45,690 bases of DNA, taken from positions 3,176 to 48,865 of the forward strand of contig JANRCR010000004.1 in assembly GCA_030726915.1 (NCBI GenBank), written 5' to 3'. Positions 31,493 through 40,035 of the stretch are shown in pieces. The position numbers and the translations under genes were made by a program. How positions within the stretch are numbered: the first letter of the stretch is position 1; the number at the start of each line of letters is the position of its first letter. This DNA is from Candidatus Nanopelagicales bacterium. GTDB lineage: Bacteria > Actinomycetota > Actinomycetes > S36-B12. The notes beneath the pieces were generated by a model. The model saw nothing but the letters and a program-made list of their open reading frames with translations. It did not search any database and was not told where the DNA came from.

Positions 31493-33123
31493 GGCCATAC
31501 GGACCTGGAGTGGGAGATGTGGTCCACCTGGGCGGGACGGGTCTGCGCCTGCGTATCCCCGCGCGCGTCGATGACGCTGGCGACGAGTTCCACATCGGTT
31601 TTGGCAAGACCGGGCGGGATGGGATTGGTCTCGCCCCGGTGACAACACGGGAGTCATGCGACGTCGTCATTAGCAACGTCATCGTCCTGGATCCGGTTGA
31701 TGGCATTCAGGTGGCGTCCATCGGGATCAGGGAGGGACGCATCAGCGGAATCGGCCGTGCTGGCAACCCCGGAGTGTTCGACAACGTCGACGTCGTGGTC
31801 GGCTCCGGCACCGTGGTCATTGATGCCGCCGGTCTGATCGCCACACCTGGCGGCATCGATACGCACGTGCACGCCCTGGCTCCACGCGTCTTTGAGGCTG
31901 AGATCTCCTCGGGCATGACAACGGTGCTCGCTCAAGAGGCGGGGCCCGTGTGGGGTGTCGGGCTCGGTTCCCCCTGGTTCCTTGACATCGCTCGCCACTC
32001 GCTGGCCCAGGTCCCTCTGAATATCGGCCTGCTCGGTCGCGCATCGTCCTCTCGCCTGGATGTCCTTCGTGAGGCCATGGAATCCCACGTCTGCGGATTC
32101 AAGGTGCATGAGGACACCGGTGCGACCCTCTCCACCATCGACATCGCACTCCAGGCGGCCGATGAGGCGGACGTGCAGGTCGCCCTGCACACCGATGGAC
32201 TCAACGAATCACTCTCCGTGGCTGACACCCTCGCCGTGCTCGACGGACGAGTGATTCATGCCTTTCACGTCGAGGGTGGCGGAGGTGGACATGCACCGGA
32301 TGTCCTCACGCTCGCTGGCCGAGAGCATGTCATCGCATCCTCCACCAATCCAACCCTTCCCTACGGCACCAATGCCGCTGCCGAGGCCCTGGACATGATC
32401 ATGTTCTGCCACGGCCTCGAATCCAGTCGAGACAGTGACATCCAGATCGCACGTGCACGGGTGCGCTCCGCCACCATGGCCGCGGAAAATCGGCTCCATG
32501 ACCTGGGCGTCATCCCGATCACCTCTTCCGATGCGCTAGGGATGGGACGTGCAGGTGAAACCTGGTGGCGCACCTTCGCGATGGCCAGTGCGCAAAAGAG
32601 CCTCACTGACGACGATGCGGATGACAATGAGCGCATCCTGCGCTACCTGGCAAAGGTCACTGTCAATCCGGCTCTGGCCCACGGGCTAGCCCATGAAGTC
32701 GGTCGACTCGCTCCCGGTTGGCGAGCCGACATCGTGCTCTGGGATCCGCGAGCCTTCGCAGCAAAACCACAGACCGTGCTCGTGGGCGGCTACCCCGTCT
32801 GGGGCGCCACTGGCGACCCGAATGCGAGCATTGATGGGGCTGAGCCACTGCGACTGGCCGAGCAATTCGGTGCCATGGGATCAGCACCGGCTGTCCTGGG
32901 CGCCGTCATCACAAATCGCATCGCCGTAGACATGTCCACTCTGGACAGGCCCGTCATCGTGACCCGTGGCTGCCGTGACGTCCGCAGCAGCCACATGGTG
33001 CGGCATGGAGTCCTCGGCACTGTCGAGGTTGACCCGCTGGGTGCGCAGGTGCGATGGGACGGGGTGATTCTGCGCGGGGAACCTGCGGATCAGGTCCCCA
33101 TGTCACGCCTCCACTTCTGGTGA
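31489..33123 (+). CDS. Divergent urease alpha-subunit homologue
   Basis: A 544-residue UreC-like protein. All dinuclear-metal ligands are kept: DTHVH (His126, His128), FKVHED (carbamylated Lys205, His207), ALHTD (His234), AFHVEGGGGGHAP (His260) and SSDALGMG (Asp348). The flap Cys-His is FCHGL (Cys307, His308). However, the usual GGGTGPATGTNATT stretch after the first His pair is replaced by an unrelated AQEAGPVWGVGLGS, and the CHHL flap is CHGL. The N-terminal domain is shortened. A metal-dependent hydrolase is certain; urea as substrate is doubtful. No ureD, E, F or G gene is in the window. It is followed by two hairpins. Confidence 0.9.
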   Translation: MRPYGPGVGDVVHLGGTGLRLRIPARVDDAGDEFHIGFGKTGRDGIGLAPVTTRESCDVVISNVIVLDPVDGIQVASIGIREGRISGIGRAGNPGVFDNVDVVVGSGTVVIDAAGLIATPGGIDTHVHALAPRVFEAEISSGMTTVLAQEAGPVWGVGLGSPWFLDIARHSLAQVPLNIGLLGRASSSRLDVLREAMESHVCGFKVHEDTGATLSTIDIALQAADEADVQVALHTDGLNESLSVADTLAVLDGRVIHAFHVEGGGGGHAPDVLTLAGREHVIASSTNPTLPYGTNAAAEALDMIMFCHGLESSRDSDIQIARARVRSATMAAENRLHDLGVIPITSSDALGMGRAGETWWRTFAMASAQKSLTDDDADDNERILRYLAKVTVNPALAHGLAHEVGRLAPGWRADIVLWDPRAFAAKPQTVLVGGYPVWGATGDPNASIDGAEPLRLAEQFGAMGSAPAVLGAVITNRIAVDMSTLDRPVIVTRGCRDVRSSHMVRHGVLGTVEVDPLGAQVRWDGVILRGEPADQVPMSRLHFW

Positions 33124-33141
33124 GTTCGCATTGAACTCACC
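33119..33141. terminator. Perfect 9-bp hairpin over the urease-alpha-like stop codon
   Basis: GGTGAGTTC (33119-33127), loop GCATT, GAACTCACC (33133-33141). The TGA stop is in the left arm. Confidence 0.6.
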
Positions 33142-33150
33142 CCGGCGGGG

Positions 33151-33178
33151 ACCAGCCCTGCACTCAGGCAGGGCCGGT
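33151..33178. terminator. Second hairpin between convergent genes
   Basis: GCCCTGC (33155-33161), 6-nt loop, GCAGGGC (33168-33174), extended by ACC/GGT beyond one mismatch. It lies between the plus-strand urease-like operon and the minus-strand small gene and may stop transcription from either side. Confidence 0.55.
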
Positions 33179-33198
33179 CACCCGTCAGATGCGTGGGA

Positions 33199-33333
33199 TC
33201 AGGCGTACTGGGAGAAGAGCGCGTCAATCTCGGTGCGCTCCGCCGGGGTCATCGCCCGCTCGCGCTCGCGATCCCACAGTTGACGGACGGTGAGGTCCGC
33301 ATCAGTCTGCTTCTTGCGTCCAAACATGGTCAT
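33199..33333 (-). CDS. 44-residue basic/acidic small protein
   Basis: A short gene with a strong ribosome site (GGAGGAAGGGA directly before ATG 33333). The product begins MTMFGRKKQTDADL, continues VRQLWDRERERAM, and ends TPAERTEIDALFSQYA. It has no membrane helix or Cys and is predicted largely helical, with a basic start and a charged middle. I do not recognise a family. In the 176 nt upstream (33334-33509) I see only a run of nine G (33468-33476) and a repeated GGTCTAG. The ribosome site and clean reading frame make it credible. Confidence 0.6.
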   Translation of the reverse strand: MTMFGRKKQTDADLTVRQLWDRERERAMTPAERTEIDALFSQYA

Positions 33334-33509
33334 TCCCTTCCTCCGGGACCTGGGCTGGCGCCCGATCCTCCGCCGGGGCATGTGTCGCCCGCGCAAGGAT
33401 CTGGTCCCGCGGCCCTTCGTGGGGGCCATGTAAACGGTGACATGGCGACCCCCACGGGCCTGACGGCGGGGGGGGGCGAGGGGGTGGTCTAGATCACGCG
33501 TGTCGAGGT

Positions 33510-35012
33510 CTAGCCACGCCAGAGGGCGGAGCCGCGCTTCCACTCGGGCCAGGAGTAATTCCAGTAGCCCGCGAGGTAGTCATCCGTGCCGATCTTGTAC
33601 TGGCTGCCCGTGTATTCGACGATGTCCCCGAACTTCGAATTGCGCCAGAGCCATTCCATATCACTCAGGGTCAGGTTGGTGCATCCATGAGACGTGTTGG
33701 CGTAGCCGATGCTGTAGTTCCACGTCGCATCGTGGATGTACTCACCGTTGTCGTTGACCCGAATGGCCCACCGCACGGTGACGTCCCAGCCCTCATCGGG
33801 ATCGGGGTTGTACAGGCGCTTGTCCGGGATGTGAGCCGTCATCACCTTGACGCCCGCCTCGGTCTCCCAATCGCGCTTGCCACCCGAGATCTTGAACGAG
33901 CGCTCAAGCACACCATTGCGCGTGTACGTCATCGAGTGCTTGTTGAGGTTGGCCTTGAGGACGACCTGATCACCGGTCTTGAACGTCGACGTCACGTTGG
34001 GACCGTAGGTGCCCTTGGCGCCTTCGACCGATGAGAGATTGGCATTGAGCGTGATTTTGGCGTTGCCCGGCCAGTAGGTGCGAGGGCGGAAGACCGCCTT
34101 CGACGAGTTGACCCAGTACCAGCCCGCCTCACCAAAATCCTTGTCGGAGGTAACGACCATGGCCTGCTCGACCACCTCTTTGTTAGTGATCGGGATGCCG
34201 AAGTCCACGACGAGGGGTACGCCTGAGCCCATATTGCTGGACTTGGGCCACACGTCCAGGGTGAAGGACTTCTCGGCCTTGTCCAACTTGAAGTTGGTGC
34301 GCCCCGCGACCCGACCCTCCGAGTCGGTGACCGTGACCCAGAAACGGCAGGCCGGTGGCATCGGATCCGTTGTCCACATCCGGGCCTTGCTCGTCTCCCG
34401 AACCTCGACGGTGCAGTGAGCCTTCTTCTTGTCGACAATGTTGATGACCGAACCCTCGGGCACGTTGCGCATCTTGAGTACCGTGCCCGGCTTCAAGGTG
34501 ATGACCTTGGCACCGGTGGGCTTGCCAAGCGGACCGCCGGTCACTTCGAAGGTCACGGGTCGAGTCGGCTTCGGCGGCGGAGGCGGTGAGATAGTGAAGT
34601 CGATCGGCTCAGATGCAGCACCCGGACCATCGGCGGTCACAGCACGCAGGGCGATGGAGTAGGGCTGTCCCGGCTGGAGCTTGCGGATCTTGACGGGACT
34701 GGCGACGACGGCCGGATCGAAGTCCACCCACACACCACCCTCGTCAGACCACTGGTAGTTGATGATCTGCACCTCGGATGCGGGCGGGACAAAGGTGATG
34801 GTGACCGACGTCTTGGCCACCGTGTAGGCCAAGCCGGTCGGCGCGGGCACGGTGAGCTCGGCGGGAGGCTCGACGGGAGGATCGACGCGGGGAGCGACAC
34901 TGCTCGAGCTCGCCGGCTGGCCAGCCGTGCCCTCCGCGAGTGCAGGAGCCTGCATCAGGCCCACAGCGACGGCCACAGCGATCGATGCGGTCGCGATGCG
35001 GACGGGTCGCAC
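33510..35012 (-). CDS. L,D-transpeptidase with FN3 and Ig-like domains
   Basis: A 500-residue exported enzyme. It has a signal peptide (1-26), a fibronectin-III-like domain (about 55-142), a Pro-rich linker, an LdtMt2-like Ig region (about 235-345), then the YkuD domain (about 350-470). The catalytic motif is ANTSHGCTNLTLSD, with Cys444 and an upstream His in YIHDATW. The aromatic C-terminal cap YWNYSWPEWKRGSAL resembles that of mycobacterial Ldts. It forms 3-3 cross-links in peptidoglycan and is usually tolerant of most penicillins. GTG 35012 has GGAGG 4-5 nt upstream. Confidence 0.92.
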   Translation of the reverse strand: MRPVRIATASIAVAVAVGLMQAPALAEGTAGQPASSSSVAPRVDPPVEPPAELTVPAPTGLAYTVAKTSVTITFVPPASEVQIINYQWSDEGGVWVDFDPAVVASPVKIRKLQPGQPYSIALRAVTADGPGAASEPIDFTISPPPPPKPTRPVTFEVTGGPLGKPTGAKVITLKPGTVLKMRNVPEGSVINIVDKKKAHCTVEVRETSKARMWTTDPMPPACRFWVTVTDSEGRVAGRTNFKLDKAEKSFTLDVWPKSSNMGSGVPLVVDFGIPITNKEVVEQAMVVTSDKDFGEAGWYWVNSSKAVFRPRTYWPGNAKITLNANLSSVEGAKGTYGPNVTSTFKTGDQVVLKANLNKHSMTYTRNGVLERSFKISGGKRDWETEAGVKVMTAHIPDKRLYNPDPDEGWDVTVRWAIRVNDNGEYIHDATWNYSIGYANTSHGCTNLTLSDMEWLWRNSKFGDIVEYTGSQYKIGTDDYLAGYWNYSWPEWKRGSALWRG

Positions 35013-35166
35013 GAATCCTCCAGGTCAAGAGCGGCAAGTGCCGTGCCGCCATTATGGGGGATGCACAGGGGCCGAGTCGCCCTGAGGTCCTGGACTGCGC
35101 CCTCGGCGCGTCGCACATGTGAGGGCCGTCACAGGGAGTTCCCAGATTGGTTTGGGCCCCGGGAGG

Positions 35167-36720
35167 TCAGGACCCCTGGTCTCTCAGCATGCGGCGCAGG
35201 ATTTTGCCCGAGGCGGACTTGGGAATCGCCTCGGTGAAGACCACGTCGTGAACCACCTTGTAGGTGGCCACGTGCTGCCGGGTGAAGTCCGTCACCTCAT
35301 CGGCGGTGAGCGACTGATGGGGCTTCACCACGATGAAGGCACGCGGGACCTCACCCGATTCCTCATCAGGAATGCCGATGACGGCAGCATCGGCAATGCT
35401 CGGGTGCGTGAGGAGCAACGCCTCCAACTCAGCCGGTGCCACCTGGAAACCCTTGACTTTGATGAGCTCCTTGACGCGGTCAACGATGGTCATGTGCCCA
35501 TCAGCGTCAATGGCACCAATGTCACCCGTGTGGAGCCAGCCATCAGCGTCCACCGTGAGTGCCGTTGCCTCCGGATTGTTCAGATACCCCTTCATCACCA
35601 TCGGTCCCCGCACCCACAACTCCCCCTCACCATCGACGGGCTGATCTGCTCCCGTCACGGGGTCGACGATGCGGCACTCGGCGTTAGGCACGGTGACACC
35701 ACACGTCCCGGCCTTGAATTGTCCGGGCGGTGTGAGATGTGACACCGGACTCATCTCCGTCATGCCGTAGCCCTGCACCACTTCGCAGCCCACGCGCGCA
35801 CCCGCCTCGAGAGCCAATTCGGCACTGAGCGGAGCGGCGCCGGAGAAGATCTGTCGCAGGGACGACAGGTCATAGGAGTCAACGAGGGGATGCTTGGCGA
35901 GTGCGAGAACAATGGGGGGAACAGCAAAAAATCGCGTGACCCTCTGGTCCTGAATAAGACCCAGAACCTGCTCGAGATCGAATCGGGGCACGGTGATGAT
36001 GGTGACGCCCTGGGCCAGCAGGCCATTCATGAGGACCTGCATGCCGTAGATGTGGAAGAACGGCAGCACCGCCAGGGCAACCTCATCGTCCTCCACCGCC
36101 AATCCACCCTCGATCTGGCACAGATTGGCGACAAGATTGCGGTGGGTGAGCATCACTCCCTTGGGCAGCCCCGTGGTTCCCGATGAATACGGCAGGACCA
36201 CGACGTGATCGTCAAGATCGACGGGCACCTGCTCCAGCGGGGCACCAAAAAGCGCCGTGACAGGAAGCGTGCCCTCGGGCGCCTCCCCGATGACGACAAT
36301 GTCCGTGACATCGGTGCCGGCAATCGCCTCGCGCGCAGTGTCGACAAACAATGCCACTGTGACGAGCAGGAGCGCACCTGAGTCTTGCAGTTGGAAGCGC
36401 ACTTCATCCGCGGTGTACGTCGGATTGACTGTGCTGACGGCAACCCCCGCGACGGCCGCGCCGTGGAACGCCACGGCGTACTCGGGGATGTTGGGTGACA
36501 TCAAAGCGATGGTGTCTCCCGGCCCGAGCCCGCGGGCGGCAAGCCCTCCGGCAAAACTTGCGATCATCGCTGCCAACTGCGCGTAGGTATAGGCACGGCC
36601 TGATGGCCCGTCGATGAGCGCTGGCCGGTCAGGCACCTCAGCTGCCCGGCGCAGCACATGGTGCGTCACTGTGGTGTCAGGAATGTCGACGTCCGCCAAG
36701 GGACTGCGATAGATGATCAT
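35167..36720 (-). CDS. Acyl-CoA ligase, 4-coumarate-CoA ligase type
   Basis: A 517-residue ANL-superfamily enzyme with the AMP motif LPYSSGTTGLPKGVMLTHRN, QGYGMTEMSPVSHL, WLHTGDIGAIDADGH and the C-terminal Lys of SASGKILRRML. It activates a carboxylic acid through an adenylate to its CoA thioester. The acid may be aromatic or fatty and is not resolved. ATG 36720 has GGGAGA 5 nt upstream; an upstream in-frame start at 36816 would overlap the preceding gene. It is the last gene of a four-gene minus-strand run. Confidence 0.9.
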   Translation of the reverse strand: MIIYRSPLADVDIPDTTVTHHVLRRAAEVPDRPALIDGPSGRAYTYAQLAAMIASFAGGLAARGLGPGDTIALMSPNIPEYAVAFHGAAVAGVAVSTVNPTYTADEVRFQLQDSGALLLVTVALFVDTAREAIAGTDVTDIVVIGEAPEGTLPVTALFGAPLEQVPVDLDDHVVVLPYSSGTTGLPKGVMLTHRNLVANLCQIEGGLAVEDDEVALAVLPFFHIYGMQVLMNGLLAQGVTIITVPRFDLEQVLGLIQDQRVTRFFAVPPIVLALAKHPLVDSYDLSSLRQIFSGAAPLSAELALEAGARVGCEVVQGYGMTEMSPVSHLTPPGQFKAGTCGVTVPNAECRIVDPVTGADQPVDGEGELWVRGPMVMKGYLNNPEATALTVDADGWLHTGDIGAIDADGHMTIVDRVKELIKVKGFQVAPAELEALLLTHPSIADAAVIGIPDEESGEVPRAFIVVKPHQSLTADEVTDFTRQHVATYKVVHDVVFTEAIPKSASGKILRRMLRDQGS

Positions 36721-36778
36721 GGTGTCTCCCGATGCAGGGGCGGACACGTCGGAACGTGTCCTGCTCTGACTGTGGACA

Positions 36779-38185
36779 CTAGCGCCGGGACGTGAAGAGC
36801 GCCCCGAAAATCGCACCTAAGGCCGGATCACGAACATTCGACGGCAGTCCGTCAATCAGAGCGTGGACCTCGGCCATGCGCGGGGGCAGCCCCGCTCCCG
36901 AGGTGAGGTCGGGGAGATCGGCGAATGCCGCTTCCAGGTCCTCCGGAGCCGAGGCCCAGTCATCTCGCGCCGCAGCCTCCGTCGCCGCCCGCAAATCCGT
37001 GAGGAAGAGTTCTACCGTCGCGAGAGAGACCGGTTGCACGGTCAGGTGCAGGGTCCGGGGCAGGTCGCCCAGACTGGGCTGGGGCTGGAGCACCCAGTCC
37101 CGCTCCCGCATGTAGTCAGCGATCCGAAAGGGATCCACGTCGTCACCGGTGAGCGCGATGAGCGTCGCATCAGGATGACCCACCACGCGGATCCCGGGGA
37201 TCCCCGCGATTCCGTCCGCAAGGTGGCGCGTCGCCTGGAGGGCTTCCGTGACCGCACGATCCAGGCCGGCCGTCCCCAGCACGGCGAGGGTGGCCCACGC
37301 TGCCGCCATCGGCGCCGCGGGCTTGGTGCTCTGGAGCGTCGTATTCACCAGGGGATAACCGGGCCACGCGGAGTAGGCAAAGTAGGTGCCTGAGCGATAC
37401 GTAGTGTCCGCGAACAGCAGGATTGACACGCCCTTGGGAGAAAAGCCGTACTTGTGAAGATCGAGACCGAAGGACGAGACACCGGGCACGGATAGATCGA
37501 ACGCAGGGACCTCCATCCCCATCCTGCGAGCCACACCCAGCACCACTCCCCCGATGCAACCATCGACATGACAGGCAATGCCCGCGTCCTGACTCAACGA
37601 AGCAATGGACTCGATGTCATCCACCACGCCATGGGGATAGGAGGGTGCTGACACGACGACGAGGGCGGCCGAATCCCCGACCTCGCGTATCGCTGAAGCC
37701 ACGGCCGCCGAGGTCAGTCGCATCGATTCACGCTCCACCGGGACGACATGGACGTCCATGTCGAGCAGGTGTACAGCCTTGATGAACGCCGGATGCGCCG
37801 TCTCGGCCACAATGATGGTGGCGCGCCCTGATCTCCCTCGTGTGCGCCATGCCTCCCGCGCGGCGAGAACGGCGAGGATGCAGGTTTCGGAGCCCCCACT
37901 CGTGACGGTGCCTACAGCGTCTGGTGCGCCACGGACCAGGTCGAGGGCCCACGCCACCAGGTCGTTCTCCAGCCGCGCAACGCTCGGGAAGGTCAGCGGG
38001 TCAAGTGCATTGACCTCCCCGAAGGCCGCGAGTGCCTCGCGCCCGGCACGGCCCGCATCCTCGCGCCCCGCGTCGTAGACGTAGGCCATGACGCGCCCTC
38101 CATGCACGGGCGGGTCATCACGTCGCAGTTCGGCGAGTTGTGCCGCGACATCGGCAGGGCTGAGGGCGGATTCAGGCAGGGACAT
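36779..38185 (-). CDS. PLP-dependent lyase/decarboxylase, S1P-lyase-like
   Basis: A 468-residue group II PLP enzyme. It has VHGGRVMAYVYDAG near the start, TSGGSETCILAVLAAREAW (phosphate-binding), HVDGCIGGVVLG with the ring Asp, and LDLHKYGFSPKGVSILLF with the Schiff-base Lys. The HKYGFSPKG wording is that of sphingosine-1-phosphate lyase and related bacterial enzymes rather than glutamate decarboxylase. The C-terminal 70 residues are less conserved. The likely reaction is retro-aldol cleavage or decarboxylation of an amino compound. It lies 15 nt after the SDR stop. Confidence 0.85.
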   Translation of the reverse strand: MSLPESALSPADVAAQLAELRRDDPPVHGGRVMAYVYDAGREDAGRAGREALAAFGEVNALDPLTFPSVARLENDLVAWALDLVRGAPDAVGTVTSGGSETCILAVLAAREAWRTRGRSGRATIIVAETAHPAFIKAVHLLDMDVHVVPVERESMRLTSAAVASAIREVGDSAALVVVSAPSYPHGVVDDIESIASLSQDAGIACHVDGCIGGVVLGVARRMGMEVPAFDLSVPGVSSFGLDLHKYGFSPKGVSILLFADTTYRSGTYFAYSAWPGYPLVNTTLQSTKPAAPMAAAWATLAVLGTAGLDRAVTEALQATRHLADGIAGIPGIRVVGHPDATLIALTGDDVDPFRIADYMRERDWVLQPQPSLGDLPRTLHLTVQPVSLATVELFLTDLRAATEAAARDDWASAPEDLEAAFADLPDLTSGAGLPPRMAEVHALIDGLPSNVRDPALGAIFGALFTSRR

Positions 38186-38200
38186 GGAGTCTCATCACCA

Positions 38201-38962
38201 TCACAGGTGGATGCCGCGGGTGAGGGCGCCGTCCACGACGAGATTGGTGCCCGTCGTAAAACTCGAGATGGGGCTGGCGAGGAAGACGACGGCTGCCGCC
38301 ATCTCCTCGGGCGTGCCCATGCGGCCGGTGGGATTGAGTCCGAGGGCCGTGGCGAAGAACTCCGGGTTGCCATTCTTGATGGACTCCCAGACACCGCCGT
38401 CAAAATAGGTGTTGCCCGGCGACACGGTGTTGGCGCGGATCCCCTTGGCCGCAAGTTGGGCAGCCAATCCCTGCGTGTAGGCAACGAGCGCGGTCTTGAT
38501 GGTGCCGTAGGGCCCAGCGGCGAAGTCCACCTCGCGTCCACTCACACTCGAAACGGTCACGATTGATCCGCTGTGGCTCTTCTCTAGGTGGGGCATCGCC
38601 GCTTTGACGAGGCGGACCGTGCCCATGAGGTCAACGTTGATCGTCGCTTCCCAGTTTTCTTCTGTATCCGGGATCGCCAGGGCACTCACGTTGCTCACGA
38701 CGATGTCTATCCCGCCCAGATCCACCGCGGAAGCCTCGACCCATGAGGTGATCGCGTCACCGTCACCCACATCCACGACCGAACCGTGCACGCGAGCGCC
38801 CTGACCAGCGAATGCCTTCACCGTCTCGGTGACGGCATCCGCACTGCGCGCGCAGAAGGCGACATTGACGCCCTCCTCTAGGAATGCGGAGACGATGGCC
38901 CGCCCGATCCCCCGTGTGCCACCGGTGACCAGTGCATTGAGACCCTGTGCCTTGAGATCCAT
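38201..38962 (-). CDS. Short-chain dehydrogenase/reductase
   Basis: A 253-residue classical SDR: cofactor loop TGGTRGIGRA near residue 14, the NAG-like motif appears as VSNVSAL, catalytic Ser in VTVSSVSG, and Tyr/Lys in PYGTIKTAL. It oxidises or reduces a hydroxyl/keto group with NAD(P)H. ATG 38962 has GAAGGAG 6 nt upstream. It lies 22 nt after the amidase-family gene and 15 nt before the PLP lyase gene, so the three are likely co-transcribed. Confidence 0.92.
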   Translation of the reverse strand: MDLKAQGLNALVTGGTRGIGRAIVSAFLEEGVNVAFCARSADAVTETVKAFAGQGARVHGSVVDVGDGDAITSWVEASAVDLGGIDIVVSNVSALAIPDTEENWEATINVDLMGTVRLVKAAMPHLEKSHSGSIVTVSSVSGREVDFAAGPYGTIKTALVAYTQGLAAQLAAKGIRANTVSPGNTYFDGGVWESIKNGNPEFFATALGLNPTGRMGTPEEMAAAVVFLASPISSFTTGTNLVVDGALTRGIHL

Positions 38963-38984
38963 CGTGCCTCCTTCGCGAGATGTG

Positions 38985-39989
38985 TCAGGTCAGTTGCTGC
39001 GCACGTGCACGCAGATCCGCATGGATGCCGCCGTACGCCGATGCTGCGGGCAACAGGGACTTGGGTGCCTTGATGACGACGCTGTAGTTCGCGTCGACAA
39101 CGTTGGCGATCGGGGCTCGGGAGATCTGCGACAGCAGTTGATAGGCATCCATCACGTGGAGACCGTAGAGATCCTGCAGCCATCGCACCATCTCGGTGTT
39201 GCCGATGCGCCAGGAATCCTCCAGGGGTCGCGCGGATCCCACCGCCATCCAGTGCCCATCATCTTCAAAGCGCGGCCACGCGGGCGCGTGCCCCTTGATC
39301 AAGTCCACGATGATCGTCGAGTCCATGGCGCCCTCGACCGCCGTGCCACATGACTCACCCTCTCCCTGGCGATAGTGCCCATCCCCGAGGGAGAAGAGCG
39401 CACCCTCGACATTGACCCCGAGATACACGGTGGTGCCGGGCCTGACCTCGGGGCTGTCCATATTGCCTCCGAAGCGCTCCGGCACGAGGGACGTGCGCAC
39501 CTCGTGGGCGGCGGGCGCGACACCGATCGTGCCGAGCATCGGCTCCAGCGGCAGGTCAATCGCGAGATCGCCGTACCTCGCATCAAAGGTCACGATGCTG
39601 CGGGAGCGGTCGAGGTGATAGATCCAGGTGGTGTCGGGAAGCGCCTCCTGAAGCATGGCCGTCACGCCGGTCGAGGTCAGTCCGCCGAAAAACGGAATGG
39701 CCGCCGAAACTCCCCAGTCACGTGCAGGAGTCAGGTCGACGACGTGGATGACGAGCGTGTCACCGGGCTCGGCTCCCTCGACATAAAAGGGACCGGTCTG
39801 CGGATTGACGTAGCGCAGATCCACCTTGGCTGTCGAGAGGTCATTGATCGACTGGAGCGCGAAGTTGAAGGCGTCCTCAGACCACAGCTTCATGACGGTG
39901 CCGGGTGCCACCCGTGCGACAGGCGGTGCACCACCGAAGGTGTAGGCAAATTGATGCGGCTCGGGGCGGAATTGCAGGACCTGGGCCAT
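38985..39989 (-). CDS. Acetamidase/formamidase family protein
   Basis: A 334-residue FmdA/AmdA-family hydrolase. Recognisable stretches are VEGAEPGDTLVIHVVDL, FGGNMDSPEVRPGTTVYLGV and FSLGDGHYRQGEGESCGTAVE, which carry the family's metal/amide-site residues. It releases ammonia from formamide, acetamide or a longer amide. It begins the four-gene run and has its own leaderless promoter (TAACGT 6 nt before ATG 39989). Confidence 0.9.
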   Translation of the reverse strand: MAQVLQFRPEPHQFAYTFGGAPPVARVAPGTVMKLWSEDAFNFALQSINDLSTAKVDLRYVNPQTGPFYVEGAEPGDTLVIHVVDLTPARDWGVSAAIPFFGGLTSTGVTAMLQEALPDTTWIYHLDRSRSIVTFDARYGDLAIDLPLEPMLGTIGVAPAAHEVRTSLVPERFGGNMDSPEVRPGTTVYLGVNVEGALFSLGDGHYRQGEGESCGTAVEGAMDSTIIVDLIKGHAPAWPRFEDDGHWMAVGSARPLEDSWRIGNTEMVRWLQDLYGLHVMDAYQLLSQISRAPIANVVDANYSVVIKAPKSLLPAASAYGGIHADLRARAQQLT

Positions 39990-39995
39990 GCTCGG

Positions 39996-40001
39996 ACGTT
40001 A
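39996..40001 (-). promoter_or_regulatory. -10 hexamer TAACGT of a leaderless promoter
   Basis: TAACGT, then CCGAGC, then ATG 39989 on the minus strand. It marks the start of the amidase-SDR-lyase-ligase operon. Confidence 0.6.
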
Positions 40002-40035
40002 GCGTTCGTCGACTATCAGCGCATCCTCATTCGCC

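Noticed and set aside
33468-33476. Run of nine G as a phase-variation tract
   Set aside because: It lies between genes, downstream of the L,D-transpeptidase and about 135 nt before the small gene's start, with no promoter spacing or reading frame that it would switch.
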